Positions 1 through 8,896 of a stretch of 58,498 nt of DNA are shown here, one piece after another (the stretch's first letter is position 1; the number at the start of each line of letters is the position of its first letter). The notes beneath the pieces are model-generated. The model saw nothing but the letters and a program-made list of their open reading frames with translations, had not been told where the DNA came from and did not search any database. The translations under genes were made by a program, and so were the position numbers. This stretch comes from Anaerolineae bacterium (GTDB lineage Bacteria; Chloroflexota; Anaerolineae; 4572-78; J111), in the NCBI GenBank assembly GCA_023382535.1, contig JAHDWA010000023.1:77673-136170 (forward strand). Reading direction: 5' to 3'.

Positions 1-132
1 CAAGCTCTTGAAAAAATCCTCTTCTTTGATTAAAATATCAGCGTTGTCAAAAGATTGGTTGCGCGTCTGGCCAACTGATCTTTTTTTTGACCCGTTCTTA
101 AATTCATCTGCCGGAGGCTCCTAACTAACTTT

Positions 133-1125
133 ATGGAAATGAAGACCATCCGCGAGCTTAACGAAGCCGTGGCCCAGGAAGCTCTTTTTTTGCAGGATTT
201 GCTGGCCGAAGTCAACAAGGTGATGGTGGGGCAAGAAAAATTGATCGAGCGGTTGTTGATTGCGCTCCTGGCTGACGGTCACATTTTGCTGGAAGGAGTG
301 CCGGGCCTGGCCAAAACTTTGGCTATTAAAACCCTGGCTCAAACGGTCCAAGCTCAATTCCAGCGCATCCAATTTACTCCCGATTTGCTGCCCGCCGATC
401 TAATTGGCACGGAAATTTACAACCCGCGCACCAACGAGTTTACCTCCCATCGCGGCCCTATTTTCGCCAATTTTATTCTGGCCGATGAGATTAACCGCGC
501 TCCGGCCAAAGTTCAGAGTGCTTTACTTGAGGCAATGCAGGAGCGGCAGGTGACAATTGGCGCTGAAACGTTCAAGCTGGAAGAACCGTTTTTGGTATTG
601 GCCACTCAGAATCCTATCGAGCAGGAGGGCACCTATCCGTTGCCCGAAGCGCAGGTGGATCGCTTCATGCTCAAAGTAGTGGTGGATTATCCGACGCGAG
701 CCGAAGAGCGGCTGATTATGGATCGGATGACCGGAGTGCGCCTGCCAGAAGTCAAGCCGGTCACCCAACCCGCTGATCTGCTGCACGCGCGCGAGGTAGT
801 GCGGCAAATCTACGTAGATGAAAAAATCAAAGAGTATGTCCTTGATCTCATTTTTGCGACCCGCCAGCCCAGCCAGAATGGCCTGTCCGGCCTGCAACCC
901 CTCATTGCTTTTGGCGCATCGCCGCGAGCCACGATTTACCTGATTATGGCGGCGCGGGCGCATGCCTTTTTGAAAGGGCGCGGCTTTGTTACCCCGGAAG
1001 ATATCAAGCAAATTGCGCCCGATGTTCTGCGCCATCGCGTGGTCATTAGCTACGAAGCGGAGGCCGAAGAGATTACCAGCGCCGAAATTGTCCAACGTAT
1101 TCTGGATCAGATAGAAGTACCATAG
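133..1125 (+). CDS. MoxR-family AAA+ ATPase, first gene of a Bat operon
   Basis: This is a 330-residue AAA+ ATPase of the MoxR type, a chaperone-like ATPase thought to act on von Willebrand A proteins encoded beside it. The Walker A loop GVPGLAKT lies near residues 55-63 and the Walker B stretch ADEINRAP near 116-123; the sensor region TQNPIEQEGTYPLPEAQ and the C-terminal lid follow. Length is normal for the family. A GGAGG at 113-117 lies 15 nt before this ATG; a second ATG at 139 is possible. The next seven genes are all on the same strand and make a moxR-DUF58-bat operon, which supports the call. The 132 bp before it show no other gene. Confidence 0.95.
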   Translation: MEMKTIRELNEAVAQEALFLQDLLAEVNKVMVGQEKLIERLLIALLADGHILLEGVPGLAKTLAIKTLAQTVQAQFQRIQFTPDLLPADLIGTEIYNPRTNEFTSHRGPIFANFILADEINRAPAKVQSALLEAMQERQVTIGAETFKLEEPFLVLATQNPIEQEGTYPLPEAQVDRFMLKVVVDYPTRAEERLIMDRMTGVRLPEVKPVTQPADLLHAREVVRQIYVDEKIKEYVLDLIFATRQPSQNGLSGLQPLIAFGASPRATIYLIMAARAHAFLKGRGFVTPEDIKQIAPDVLRHRVVISYEAEAEEITSAEIVQRILDQIEVP

Positions 1126-1127
1126 GA

Positions 1128-1225
1128 AATTTTGAATTGTGAATAGCCAATTGTGAACAATTAACGGTTCACAATTCAAAATTCAGAGCCAAAGGTCCCT
1201 TGTGGGCAATTCAAAATTCACAATT
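1128..1225. repeat. AATTGTGAA-type inverted repeat between moxR and the DUF58 gene
   Basis: A 16-bp perfect inverted repeat (1128-1143 against 1168-1183) encloses a 24-nt loop that contains another AATTGTGAACAATT palindrome. A third partial copy lies at 1207-1225, directly before the DUF58 start. It has the same iterated 6-9 bp style as the other small repeats in this window. It could fold in the mRNA between the two genes; there is no T-run, so it is not a normal terminator. Confidence 0.8.
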
Positions 1226-1229
1226 AGCC

Positions 1230-2117
1230 ATGCTTTCACCTGAACTTATTAGAAAAATTCGCCGGATTGAAATTCGCACCCGTCACCTGGTAAACGACAG
1301 TTTTGCCGGGGAGTACCATGCCATTTTCAAAGGACGGGGGATGGAATTTGATGAGGTGCGTCCCTACCAGCCGGGCGACGAAGTCCGCACCATTGATTGG
1401 AATGTCACGGCCCGCACCGGGGAGCCGTTTGTCAAGCGCTTTGTCGAAGAGCGGGAGTTGACGGTGATGCTGCTGGTGGATGCCAGCGCCTCCGGCAAAT
1501 TTGCCACGGTCAACCGCTTCAAGCGGGAAATTGCTGCCGAACTGGCCGCAGTTCTGGCTTTTTCGGCCATTAGCAATAATGACAAAGTTGGCGTCCTCAT
1601 CTTTACCGACAGAATCGAGCTGTTTATCCCGCCGCGCAAGGGCCGCCGTCATGTGCTGCGGCTCATTCGGGATCTGCTGGCTTTTGAACCATTCGGCTAC
1701 CAAACCAATCTGAAACTGGGCCTGGATACCATTAACCACCTGCTCAAGCGCCGCAGCATTGTCTTCCTCATCTCTGATTTTCTGACCCCGCCGGACAGTT
1801 ATCGTTCGGCCTTGCAGTTTAGCAACCGCCGCCATGATGTCATTGCCGTAACTCTGAGCGACCCGCGCGAACAGGAACTGCCCAATGTTGGACTGCTGGC
1901 GTTGGAAGATGCCGAAACCGGCCAGGTACGGTGGGTGGATACTGGCAGCCGCCAGCGGCGTCAAGCCTTTGCCGAGCGGGTCAACGAGTTGAAACTGGCC
2001 CGTGACCGGGTCTTTCGCAAGTCTAAAGTGGATCGTATTGACATTTCCACCGATGCCGAGTATGTTACTCCTTTGACAACCTTTTTTGAGCGGCGCGCCC
2101 GGCGCATGCGACGGTGA
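1230..2117 (+). CDS. DUF58 domain protein (Bat operon)
   Basis: This 295-residue protein has the DUF58 signature: FDEVRPYQPGDEVRTIDWN near residues 38-56, then a von Willebrand A-like core with VDASASG near 88-94. DUF58 proteins accompany MoxR ATPases in Bat-type operons and are presumed clients or adaptors of the ATPase. The ATG at 1230 is preferred over an upstream TTG at 1200, because the upstream codons lie in the repeat and the family begins around LSPELIRKIRRIEIRTR. No membrane segment or signal peptide is seen, so it is probably cytoplasmic. Confidence 0.9.
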   Translation: MLSPELIRKIRRIEIRTRHLVNDSFAGEYHAIFKGRGMEFDEVRPYQPGDEVRTIDWNVTARTGEPFVKRFVEERELTVMLLVDASASGKFATVNRFKREIAAELAAVLAFSAISNNDKVGVLIFTDRIELFIPPRKGRRHVLRLIRDLLAFEPFGYQTNLKLGLDTINHLLKRRSIVFLISDFLTPPDSYRSALQFSNRRHDVIAVTLSDPREQELPNVGLLALEDAETGQVRWVDTGSRQRRQAFAERVNELKLARDRVFRKSKVDRIDISTDAEYVTPLTTFFERRARRMRR

Positions 2118-2199
2118 ACGGAGGCTGACCGCAGACCGGTGATCGCCGGTAAGTTGCACTGGAGTTCTGCGTTGCAGACATCCTCGTTTGACTTCGATT

Positions 2200-3297
2200 A
2201 TGAACTTTGTAAAAACGCAATTTTCAAATTTAACCGGTAACTCCCGGCTTACGTTTCACATTTCAGCGCCGAAAGTCCTCAGGGGACGCTTTACCCTTTA
2301 TGTTTTACGTTTTACACTTTACGCTTTACTCCTCTGCCTTGCCTCTCCTGCCGCTGCCCAAACGCCCGCCGATGCCAATGCTGAGCTTTTCCTCAAAGCC
2401 CCTCAAGGCCAACCTCTGACCGTTGGCGACCGGGTAACTTTGCGGCTGGAAGTAACCCATCCGGCAGACTCGCAGGTGACTCTGCCGGAAGTGCCGGAGC
2501 AGTGGGGCCCTTTCGAGGTGGTTGAACAGAGCCCACCCGAAACCGTTGAGAACGACAACGGCACAACTACCTCCGGCAAGGATATTGTCGTCACCCTCTT
2601 TGAGCCGGGAGAATATCAAACGCCGCCCCTTGTCGTGACCCACAGCATGGCGGATGGCTCGCAAGAAGAGTTGGGTACGCCGGTTGTCCAGCTTACTATT
2701 ACCAGCATATTAACCGATGATACCGAACTGCGCGACCTGAAGCCCCAGGCAGAGCTGCCGTTGCCGCCTATCTGGCCCTGGGTCGTTGCTACTATTTTGT
2801 TGAGTATCTTTGTTTTGGGCCTGCTGGCAGGTGTGGCTTTGTGGTTGTATGACCGGCGGCGTAGACGCGCCGGCCTCGAATTAGCACCTGTACCTTTTGT
2901 GGATCCCCGCCCGCCTGAGGTCATTGCTTTGACTGAGTTAGATCGGATCGAAGGCTTGAATCTGCCGGCCCGGAACGAAATCAAAGAGCACTACTCCCTG
3001 GTTGATGTCTGCCTACGCCGTTACATCGAAGGGCGTTATCAAATCCCGGCCCTGGAGCAAACCAGCGCCGAGTTACGCACCGCCTTCCGCAAGTCGGGCA
3101 CTCTGGCCGAGGACGCCGCCGAATTTATGGACATCTTCTCAGAAAGTGATCTGGTCAAATTTGCCCGTTATGTGCCTCACGCTGATAATGTAAATAACCT
3201 GGTCAATCGAGCGCGGCACATCGTCCATGTCACAACCCCTGAAGTTGTCGCAGCGCCGGAAGAGCCGGCGGCGCTTGAAGCGGAAGTGATGCCATGA
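2200..3297 (+). CDS. BatD/DUF4381-like membrane protein
   Basis: The protein is about 365 residues. It has an N-terminal signal peptide (LYALLLCLASPAAAQ), an extracytoplasmic beta-rich domain (roughly 55-185), one membrane segment near 195-215 and a cytoplasmic helical tail, the plan of DUF4381/BatD-like proteins. The ATG at 2200 is chosen, with a TTG at 2188 as alternative. The first ~45 residues are translated from a low-complexity TTTACGTTTTACACTTTACG repeat, so the natural start may lie nearer the hydrophobic core. Its stop overlaps the next start by 4 nt (ATGA at 3294-3297), so the two are translationally coupled. Confidence 0.75.
   Translation: MNFVKTQFSNLTGNSRLTFHISAPKVLRGRFTLYVLRFTLYALLLCLASPAAAQTPADANAELFLKAPQGQPLTVGDRVTLRLEVTHPADSQVTLPEVPEQWGPFEVVEQSPPETVENDNGTTTSGKDIVVTLFEPGEYQTPPLVVTHSMADGSQEELGTPVVQLTITSILTDDTELRDLKPQAELPLPPIWPWVVATILLSIFVLGLLAGVALWLYDRRRRRAGLELAPVPFVDPRPPEVIALTELDRIEGLNLPARNEIKEHYSLVDVCLRRYIEGRYQIPALEQTSAELRTAFRKSGTLAEDAAEFMDIFSESDLVKFARYVPHADNVNNLVNRARHIVHVTTPEVVAAPEEPAALEAEVMP
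2250..2336. repeat. TTTACGTTTTACACTTTACG iterated repeat in the signal-peptide region
   Basis: A run of imperfect units of the form (T)TTACGTTT/TTTACACTT, with the words CGTTTCACATTTCAG and CGTTTTACACTTTACG, lies inside the 5' end of the BatD/DUF4381-like gene. It is translated as a Leu/Phe/Tyr/Arg-rich stretch (RFTLYVLRFTLYALLL). It resembles the other iterated repeats in the window. Confidence 0.6.
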
Positions 3298-4289
3298 CCA
3301 CACTCCATTTTGCTTCACCTTGGCTGCTGTTGTTGCTAGCCGCGCCCCTTTTACTGGCCTTGCTGCCCCTATTGGCCCGCAGCCGCCAGCAGCCCGCCAC
3401 CCTCCAATACTCCGATATCCGCTTGACGGCCCAGTTGGGACCGTCGCTGCGGCAGCGCGGTCGCTTTATTTTGCCGGTCCTGCGCCTTTTAGGGCTGGCC
3501 CTGCTGATTATTGCCCTGGCTCGACCCCAGGCTGGGAGTGCGCGTGAGATTATCACCGGCGAAGGGATTGACATTGCCATTGTGTTAGATATTTCTGGAA
3601 GCATGGCGGCTCTGGATTTTGAGCCAAACCGTCTGGGCGCGGCCAAACGGGTCATTAACGACTTTATCCAGCAGCGCAAATATGACCGGATTGGCCTGGT
3701 CATTTTTGCCAGCGAAGCTTTCAGCCAGGTACCGCCAACACTGGATTACAAAGTGTTGGAACGTGTTCTCGAAGATACCCAGGTTTCGTGGGATATTGGC
3801 CTGGACAGCGGCACCGCGATTGGTTTGGGCCTGGCCAACGGCGCTAACATGCTGCGCGACTCCCAGGCCGACAATCGGGTCATTGTCCTCCTCACCGATG
3901 GCGCCAATAACTCCGGCCAGGTAGACCCGCTGACGGCTGCCCAAATTGCCAAGGCGCTTGATATTAAAGTCTACACCATTGGCGCGGCCCGGCCCGGCCC
4001 GGCGGCGCTGCCGTTCCCGGATGGCCGGGTTGAGTACCGCGATTCGGAAATTGACGAAGAAACTCTGCGCAAAATTGCCGATATCACCGGCGGTCTTTAC
4101 TTTAGGGCCGAAGACGGAGAGGGATTGCAGCAGATTTATAATACCATTAATAGGTTGGAGCGCTCCCAGGTTGAGGTGAGAACCTTTACCCGCTATCGAG
4201 AGCTGGCCATCTGGTTTATTTTGCCGGCTGCCCTGCTTTTGACTCTGGAGATTTTGCTCCGCCGGACTTTATTTAGGACAATACCTTAG
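3294..4289 (+). CDS. batA: von Willebrand A membrane protein, BatA-like
   Basis: This 331-residue protein has an N-terminal membrane helix (WLLLLLAAPLLLALLPLL), a second helix near 60-75, a VWA domain and a C-terminal membrane helix (IWFILPAALLLTLEILL). The metal-binding MIDAS motif DISGSM is at about residues 98-103, with the later VLLTDGANNSG strand also present. This is the normal plan of BatA. In BatA/BatB proteins the VWA domain faces the periplasm or cell exterior between the two anchors. The start overlaps the previous stop by 4 nt. Confidence 0.9.
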   Translation: MTTLHFASPWLLLLLAAPLLLALLPLLARSRQQPATLQYSDIRLTAQLGPSLRQRGRFILPVLRLLGLALLIIALARPQAGSAREIITGEGIDIAIVLDISGSMAALDFEPNRLGAAKRVINDFIQQRKYDRIGLVIFASEAFSQVPPTLDYKVLERVLEDTQVSWDIGLDSGTAIGLGLANGANMLRDSQADNRVIVLLTDGANNSGQVDPLTAAQIAKALDIKVYTIGAARPGPAALPFPDGRVEYRDSEIDEETLRKIADITGGLYFRAEDGEGLQQIYNTINRLERSQVEVRTFTRYRELAIWFILPAALLLTLEILLRRTLFRTIP

Positions 4290-4290
4290 G

Positions 4291-4349
4291 AAGGATGAAG
4301 GCGGAAGGCTGAAAAACTTTTTCATCCTTCATCCCTCATCCCTCCGCCT
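4291..4349. repeat. GGATGAA-iterated inverted repeat between batA and batB
   Basis: The gap carries AAGGATGAAGGCGGAAGG on the left and the complementary CATCCTTCATCCCTCATCC on the right, giving an imperfect hairpin built from GGATGAA/GGATGAG units. A longer copy of the same family (31991-32070) lies inside the coding sequence of the spermidine-synthase-like gene. Confidence 0.8.
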
Positions 4350-4357
4350 GTTAAACC

Positions 4358-5416
4358 ATGGATTTTGCCGAACCGATCTATTTAACCTGTTTTGTGCCGT
4401 TGCTGCTGCTGGCGCTGTTGTTATTTTTCCTGGGCAAGCGCAAACAGGCGGCCGTAAACCGCCTGGGGATGCCTCAGTTGATTGACCGGTTGAGCGCGAC
4501 AGTTAACTGGTCAGGCCGCCGCTGGCAAATTGCGCTATGGTTTTTGGCCCTGGCTTTGGTCATTGTGGCCCTGGCTCGACCTCGCTGGGGAGCGCAGGTT
4601 GAGGTTGTCGAGCAGCAGGGTGTCGAGATTATGGTGGCTCTGGACGTGTCGCAGAGCATGCTGGTCGAAGATATTAAGCCCAACCGGCTGGCTCGGGCCA
4701 AACTGGAGATCTCGGAATTGATGGACCGGCTGGAAGGGAATGCCCTGGGTTTGGTTGTTTTTGCCGGCGCCGCCTATATTCAGTTTCCGTTAACCTCTGA
4801 TTTCTCCACCGCTCGTTTCTTTTTAGAAGCAGCCCACCCGGGCATGATTTCGCGGCCCAGTACCAATCTGGCCGCGGCTATTCAGGTGGCTGCGACCGGC
4901 TTCAACGAGGAGCGAGCCAGCCAAAAAGTGATCATTCTGCTGACCGATGGCGAAGCTAACGAGTTTACCGAAGAAGTCCCGGTGATGGCTCAAAAGGCAG
5001 CCGAGGAGGGGATTATCATTTATGCGATTGGTTTTGGCTCACCCGACGGCGAGCCGATTCCCGAATATGATGAGTTGGGCAATTTGACTGGTTACAAGAA
5101 AGACCGCCAGGGTGAGACAGTTCTGAGCCGTCTGGACGAGACGACTTTGCAGCAGATTACTTTAGCCACCAACGGCCAATACTTTCGGGCCGCGGCGGAT
5201 GGGCGCGAAGTTGGTTTTTTGGCCGATGCCATTAACGAGCTGCAAAAGGGTGAGTTGGAAAGCCGGTTTGAAACGCGAGGCATCGAGCGGTTTCAATGGT
5301 TTTTGGGCCTGGCCGTTTTAGCCCTGATTATCAGCGAATTGATTCCCGACCGGATCCGGCAAAAGTCATCCCAATCGGAAACAGTGCCGGGTAAAGCATT
5401 AAATGTTAAAACGTAG
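4358..5416 (+). CDS. batB: von Willebrand A membrane protein, BatB-like
   Basis: This 352-residue paralogue of the preceding gene has a first membrane helix (LTCFVPLLLLALLLFFL), a second near 60-76, a VWA domain with MIDAS motif DVSQSM near residues 96-101, the VIILLTDGEANEF strand near 188-200 and a C-terminal anchor near 312-330. Together with the gene upstream it forms the BatA/BatB pair. A repeat-filled 68-bp gap separates it from batA; the next gene begins about 30 bp downstream. Confidence 0.9.
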   Translation: MDFAEPIYLTCFVPLLLLALLLFFLGKRKQAAVNRLGMPQLIDRLSATVNWSGRRWQIALWFLALALVIVALARPRWGAQVEVVEQQGVEIMVALDVSQSMLVEDIKPNRLARAKLEISELMDRLEGNALGLVVFAGAAYIQFPLTSDFSTARFFLEAAHPGMISRPSTNLAAAIQVAATGFNEERASQKVIILLTDGEANEFTEEVPVMAQKAAEEGIIIYAIGFGSPDGEPIPEYDELGNLTGYKKDRQGETVLSRLDETTLQQITLATNGQYFRAAADGREVGFLADAINELQKGELESRFETRGIERFQWFLGLAVLALIISELIPDRIRQKSSQSETVPGKALNVKT

Positions 5417-5449
5417 CCATGACCGGTTGAAGCGTTGAGGAGTAGGCTG

Positions 5450-6265
5450 GTGAAACAGAGTTGCTTATTTATGTCGTTAGTGGTCGTGATTTTACTGTCG
5501 GCGTGCGGACCATCGGCGGCCCGTTATAACAATCGCGGTAACGAAGAATATACCGCGGAAAATTACGATGAAGCACTGAAAAACTATACCTCGGCCCAGC
5601 GGGAGGATCCAGACCTGGCAGAACCCTACTATAATGCCGGCAGCGCCTTCCACCGCAAGGATGATTTTGAAGCGGCTATCGCTCAAACCCAGCAATCGCT
5701 CCGCGCCGCCGAAGGTGAGTTAGCGGAACAGGGGCATTATAATCTTGGCAATAATTTCTTTAAGCTGCAAGATTGGGAGGCCGCGATTGAGGCTTATAAA
5801 GATGCGCTGCGCTTGAAGCCGGACGACGCCGATGCCAAACACAATTTGGAATTGGCTTTGAAGATGCAACAACAACAGCAACAACAACAGCAGCAGCAAC
5901 AGCAGGGACAACAAGGCCAAGGGGATCAGCAGCAACAACAGCAGAATCAGGGCGGCGGCCAGAACCAGCAGCAGCAACAGCAGCAGGGAGGCCAACAGGG
6001 CGAACAGGAGAATCAGCAGGGCAGCGGCCAACAGAATCAACAGGAACAAAACCAAGGGCAGTCCTCTGGCGGCTCTCAACCACAGGAGCAGGAGCAATCT
6101 GGCAACGGCAGCGAACTTTCACCCGAAGAAGCTCAGCAACTGCTGGATGCGTTAGGCCAAAATAGCCAAACTTTGCAGGAGCGACTGAATCAGACCTTGG
6201 GCGATGGCAGCAGCGAAGGCGGCTTTGGCGGTGCGCCCAAACCTTTACCCGCTCAAGATTGGTAA
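5450..6265 (+). CDS. batC: TPR lipoprotein with long glutamine tract, BatC-like
   Basis: The GTG at 5450 is preferred because a GAGGAG (5437-5442) lies 7 nt upstream; a TTG at 5435 is the alternative. From the GTG the protein is 271 residues: a lipoprotein signal ending in LLSAC, three TPR units (about residues 25-130), then a segment of roughly 65 residues made almost only of Gln, Gly and Asn, and a short C-terminal helical part. BatC proteins are TPR proteins of the Bat complex; the Gln/Gly tail is unusually extreme and probably disordered. It sits between batB and batD. Confidence 0.85.
   Translation: MKQSCLFMSLVVVILLSACGPSAARYNNRGNEEYTAENYDEALKNYTSAQREDPDLAEPYYNAGSAFHRKDDFEAAIAQTQQSLRAAEGELAEQGHYNLGNNFFKLQDWEAAIEAYKDALRLKPDDADAKHNLELALKMQQQQQQQQQQQQQGQQGQGDQQQQQQNQGGGQNQQQQQQQGGQQGEQENQQGSGQQNQQEQNQGQSSGGSQPQEQEQSGNGSELSPEEAQQLLDALGQNSQTLQERLNQTLGDGSSEGGFGGAPKPLPAQDW
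5867..6062 (+). repeat. CAG/CAA trinucleotide tract encoding poly-Gln
   Basis: Uninterrupted and interrupted runs of CAA and CAG codons encode the Gln-rich tail of the BatC-like lipoprotein. Mixing of CAA and CAG and scattered GGC/GGG/AAT codons shows diversification, but the longest runs could still expand or contract by slippage in units that keep the frame. Confidence 0.9.
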
Positions 6266-6269
6266 TTTT

Positions 6270-8051
6270 ATGTGTTTCAGGTTTCAGGTTTCAAGTTTCA
6301 AGTTTCAAGTTGTGACGGCAGCCCTGTTAGGACTGTTTTTTATTGGCCCTGTTTCCGCCCCAGCTTGGGCGCAATCGGCCCCTATCACGGCCACCGTAGA
6401 CCGCACTATTCTATCTACTAAAGAACAACTAACCCTCACCGTCACCGTCACCGGGGATTTCCTGGATATTCCCAACCCGGACTTGTCACAGCTAACCGAC
6501 TTTGTGGTGGTCAGCAGCAGCACTTCAACCCAGGTCAGCATTATTAACGGTGATTTGACCACGCAAGGTGTATTTGTCTACCAGCTTCAGCCGCTTCGTG
6601 AGGGAGGGCTGGTCATTAGCCCGATCAGTATCAACCTGAGCGGCCAGGTTTTTCAAACTGAACCGATTGATATTCGAGTCATTACCGCCAGCGCGCCGCT
6701 CCCCACGCCAACTCCTGCCAGTGCTGCACCGGGTTCGATAGAAGGGCAAGATTTTTTTGTACAGGCAGAGGTTGATAATTCGAAGCCCTATTTAGGCCAA
6801 CAAATCACCTATACCTTTAAGTTGTACCAATCGGCTGGCTTTATCGGCCAGCCTGATTATCAGCCACCCTCGTTTACCAATTTCTGGAGCCAAACGATTG
6901 TTACCCAGCCTACATACAATATGAATATAGGCGGGCGTGATTATCTGGTTACCGAAATCAGGACGGCCCTTTTTCCGGCCAATCTTGGCCCGATTACCAT
7001 TTCCCCGGCCAAGATTGTTATCCCCAACTTTCCCTATCAGGATATTGTGCTGGAAACGGAATCGATTACGGTTGAGGTGCAATCCTTGCCGGATGGGGCG
7101 CCTATCGATTTTAAGGGGGCAGTGGGTCAGTTTGAAATTAATGTGGGCTTGAGTGAAAATGAAACAAAAGTAAATGAGCCGATTACCCTGATCATCGAGA
7201 TAAAAGGAGCGGGCAATATCGAAGCTTTGGTGGAGCCGCCTTTACCCAAGTTATCGAATTGGCGGTTTTTTGACAGCCAGGCCCAGAGCAGTATTGAGAT
7301 TCAGGGGGACAAGGTATATGGCACTCGCCGCTTTGAGCGGCTGATTGTGCCCGGTCAGCCAGGTAATTTCACCATCTCCCCCATCAACTTTTCCTATTTT
7401 GATCTTGAAGCCGGCCAGTATCGAACCATTAGGTCGCAGCCTGTCCCGGTAATGGTGAAACCGGGCGAAGGAGAGGATTTGCCTCCACCGATTCTCGCTC
7501 CTGGTCCTAACAAGCAGGAGGTAGCCCTGTTAGCGGGCGACATTCGCCATATCAAGCCGGTACCATCCTTCTTGAGCAGTCAAGAGAGTTCGCTGTTCAG
7601 CCAGCCACTTTACTGGAGTGCCTGGATTTTGCCTATTTTGGTCGTTGGAGGGGTGTGGGTTTGGCAGAATCGGCGGCAGTACCTGCTGATGAACGCGGCT
7701 TATGCCCGTAGCCAGAGCGCCCGGCGGGTAGCCCTGAAAATCCTGGCCGAGGCGCAGCGAAGCGACGTTGGCAATTACGCGGCGGCCCATCGTGCCCTGT
7801 TAGGTTACTTGTCTGATAAACTAAACCGGCCCACCGCCGGCCTGACCAATGATGGTTTGGTCGCTCTCCTCAAAACCACCAAACTTGATCTGGCGCTGCT
7901 AGAGCGGGTTCAACAGACGCTGGCCCAGATTGACATTGGCCGCTTTGCTCCCGGTGAGGCTACGGTCGGTTCTTTTTTGTCGGAAACGCAAAAGTTGATT
8001 AACGACCTGGAAAAGTCGTTTAAAGAATTAGAAATAAGAAGTTACAAGTAA
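6270..8051 (+). CDS. batD: BatD-type protein
   Basis: The protein is about 593 residues. It has an N-terminal signal peptide (LLGLFFIGPVSAPAWAQ), tandem beta-sandwich domains typical of BatD (about 40-430), a membrane helix near 465-485 (WSAWILPILVVGGVWVW) and a cytoplasmic helical tail. ATG 6270 avoids overlap with batC; the first 13 codons are repeat-derived and a GTG at about 6313 would start directly at the signal peptide. BatD is thought to work with BatA/B at the membrane. The batE start follows the stop by 2 nt. Confidence 0.88.
   Translation: MCFRFQVSSFKFQVVTAALLGLFFIGPVSAPAWAQSAPITATVDRTILSTKEQLTLTVTVTGDFLDIPNPDLSQLTDFVVVSSSTSTQVSIINGDLTTQGVFVYQLQPLREGGLVISPISINLSGQVFQTEPIDIRVITASAPLPTPTPASAAPGSIEGQDFFVQAEVDNSKPYLGQQITYTFKLYQSAGFIGQPDYQPPSFTNFWSQTIVTQPTYNMNIGGRDYLVTEIRTALFPANLGPITISPAKIVIPNFPYQDIVLETESITVEVQSLPDGAPIDFKGAVGQFEINVGLSENETKVNEPITLIIEIKGAGNIEALVEPPLPKLSNWRFFDSQAQSSIEIQGDKVYGTRRFERLIVPGQPGNFTISPINFSYFDLEAGQYRTIRSQPVPVMVKPGEGEDLPPPILAPGPNKQEVALLAGDIRHIKPVPSFLSSQESSLFSQPLYWSAWILPILVVGGVWVWQNRRQYLLMNAAYARSQSARRVALKILAEAQRSDVGNYAAAHRALLGYLSDKLNRPTAGLTNDGLVALLKTTKLDLALLERVQQTLAQIDIGRFAPGEATVGSFLSETQKLINDLEKSFKELEIRSYK
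6274..6316. repeat. GTTTCAGGTTTCAAG tandem repeat at the batD start
   Basis: Five to six tandem copies of a 7-mer GTTTCAG/GTTTCAA fill the first codons of batD and are read as RFQVSSFKFQV. Heptameric tandem arrays of this kind recall the STRR class known from cyanobacteria; that comparison is by style only. Confidence 0.75.
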
Positions 8052-8053
8052 GA

Positions 8054-8860
8054 ATGAAGGTAGAGCGGCGTTTGTTGAGAATAGTAGCGTTACTTGCCAT
8101 AGCCTGGTTGTTTATTCAACTCGTCTCTCCGTCTCTAGCCCTCACCCAAGAGCCGGTGACCCCGACTGAAGCGATGCGCGTGGCCAATGAGGATTACGAA
8201 ACCGGCAATTATGCCGAAGCCGCCTCGATTTATGAGGCAATTATTGCCTCAGGCTTGCATCATAGCAATGTTTATTACAATTTGGGGAATGCTTATTTCA
8301 AGCAGGAAGATTTAGGCCGGGCGATCCTCAACTATCGCCGTGCCCAGCGGCTTGAGCCCCGTGATGCTGACACGGCAGCAAACCTGAGCATTGTGCGTGC
8401 TCAAACAGTAGACAAGCTTGAGACTGTACCGGACAGCGGTTTATCCAATTTGGTTCAACTGGCCGAAGAGTGGCTGACCTTGAGCGAGGCCCTCCTTTTG
8501 GCCCTCATGCTATGGTTACTGATTGGCGTGCTGGCTGTCATCGCCCTGCTCAAGCCGGCGTGGCGGCGCTGGTGCGGCATTGGCATGGGCGTGCTGGCGG
8601 TGTTTTTGCTGACCGGTTTGATCTCGATGGTCAATCGTTACTATATCGAGCAAAATTATCCCCCGGCAGTAATCGTGGCCCAGCAGGTGGATGTGACCAG
8701 CGGGCCGGGCACCTCTGAACAATATTTGATTGAGTTCACGCTTCACTCTGGCGCTGAGGTCAACCTGATCGAAAGCCGCTCCGGCTGGCGGCGGATTACC
8801 CTTCCCGGCGATTTGCAGGGCTGGGTGCCTGCCGAAGCTGTGGAACCGGTGAGTGAGTGA
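8054..8860 (+). CDS. batE: BatE-like TPR/SH3 membrane protein
   Basis: This 268-residue protein has a signal peptide or anchor (residues 1-30), TPR units (about 38-110: YETGNYAEAASIYEAII, NLGNAYFKQEDLGRAILNYR), two membrane helices (about 145-165 and 175-195) and a C-terminal bacterial SH3-like domain (about 208-265, ending GWRRITLPGDLQGWVPAEAV). This order is that of BatE. It is the last gene of the Bat operon, and a strong hairpin follows the stop. Confidence 0.9.
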   Translation: MKVERRLLRIVALLAIAWLFIQLVSPSLALTQEPVTPTEAMRVANEDYETGNYAEAASIYEAIIASGLHHSNVYYNLGNAYFKQEDLGRAILNYRRAQRLEPRDADTAANLSIVRAQTVDKLETVPDSGLSNLVQLAEEWLTLSEALLLALMLWLLIGVLAVIALLKPAWRRWCGIGMGVLAVFLLTGLISMVNRYYIEQNYPPAVIVAQQVDVTSGPGTSEQYLIEFTLHSGAEVNLIESRSGWRRITLPGDLQGWVPAEAVEPVSE

Positions 8861-8861
8861 G

Positions 8862-8896
8862 AAACGGGGGTGAGTTAGGGCTTGCCCCCGTTTTAG
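8862..8896 (+). terminator. Rho-independent terminator after batE
   Basis: AAACGGGGG (8862-8870) pairs with CCCCCGTTT (8885-8893) across a 14-nt loop and leads into a T-rich tail (TTTTAGTTTA). It closes the Bat operon. Confidence 0.85.

Noticed and set aside
523..2159. Long antisense frames opposite moxR and the DUF58 gene
   Set aside because: No recognisable domains and the + strand genes are conserved families.
5720..6097. A long antisense frame of almost pure Leu opposite batC
   Set aside because: It is the complement of the CAG/CAA tract; the Leu run is an artefact of poly-Gln on the coding strand.
6204..6269. An earlier batD start inside batC
   Set aside because: It would overlap batC by over 60 bp; ATG 6270 gives a signal peptide closer to the N-terminus.
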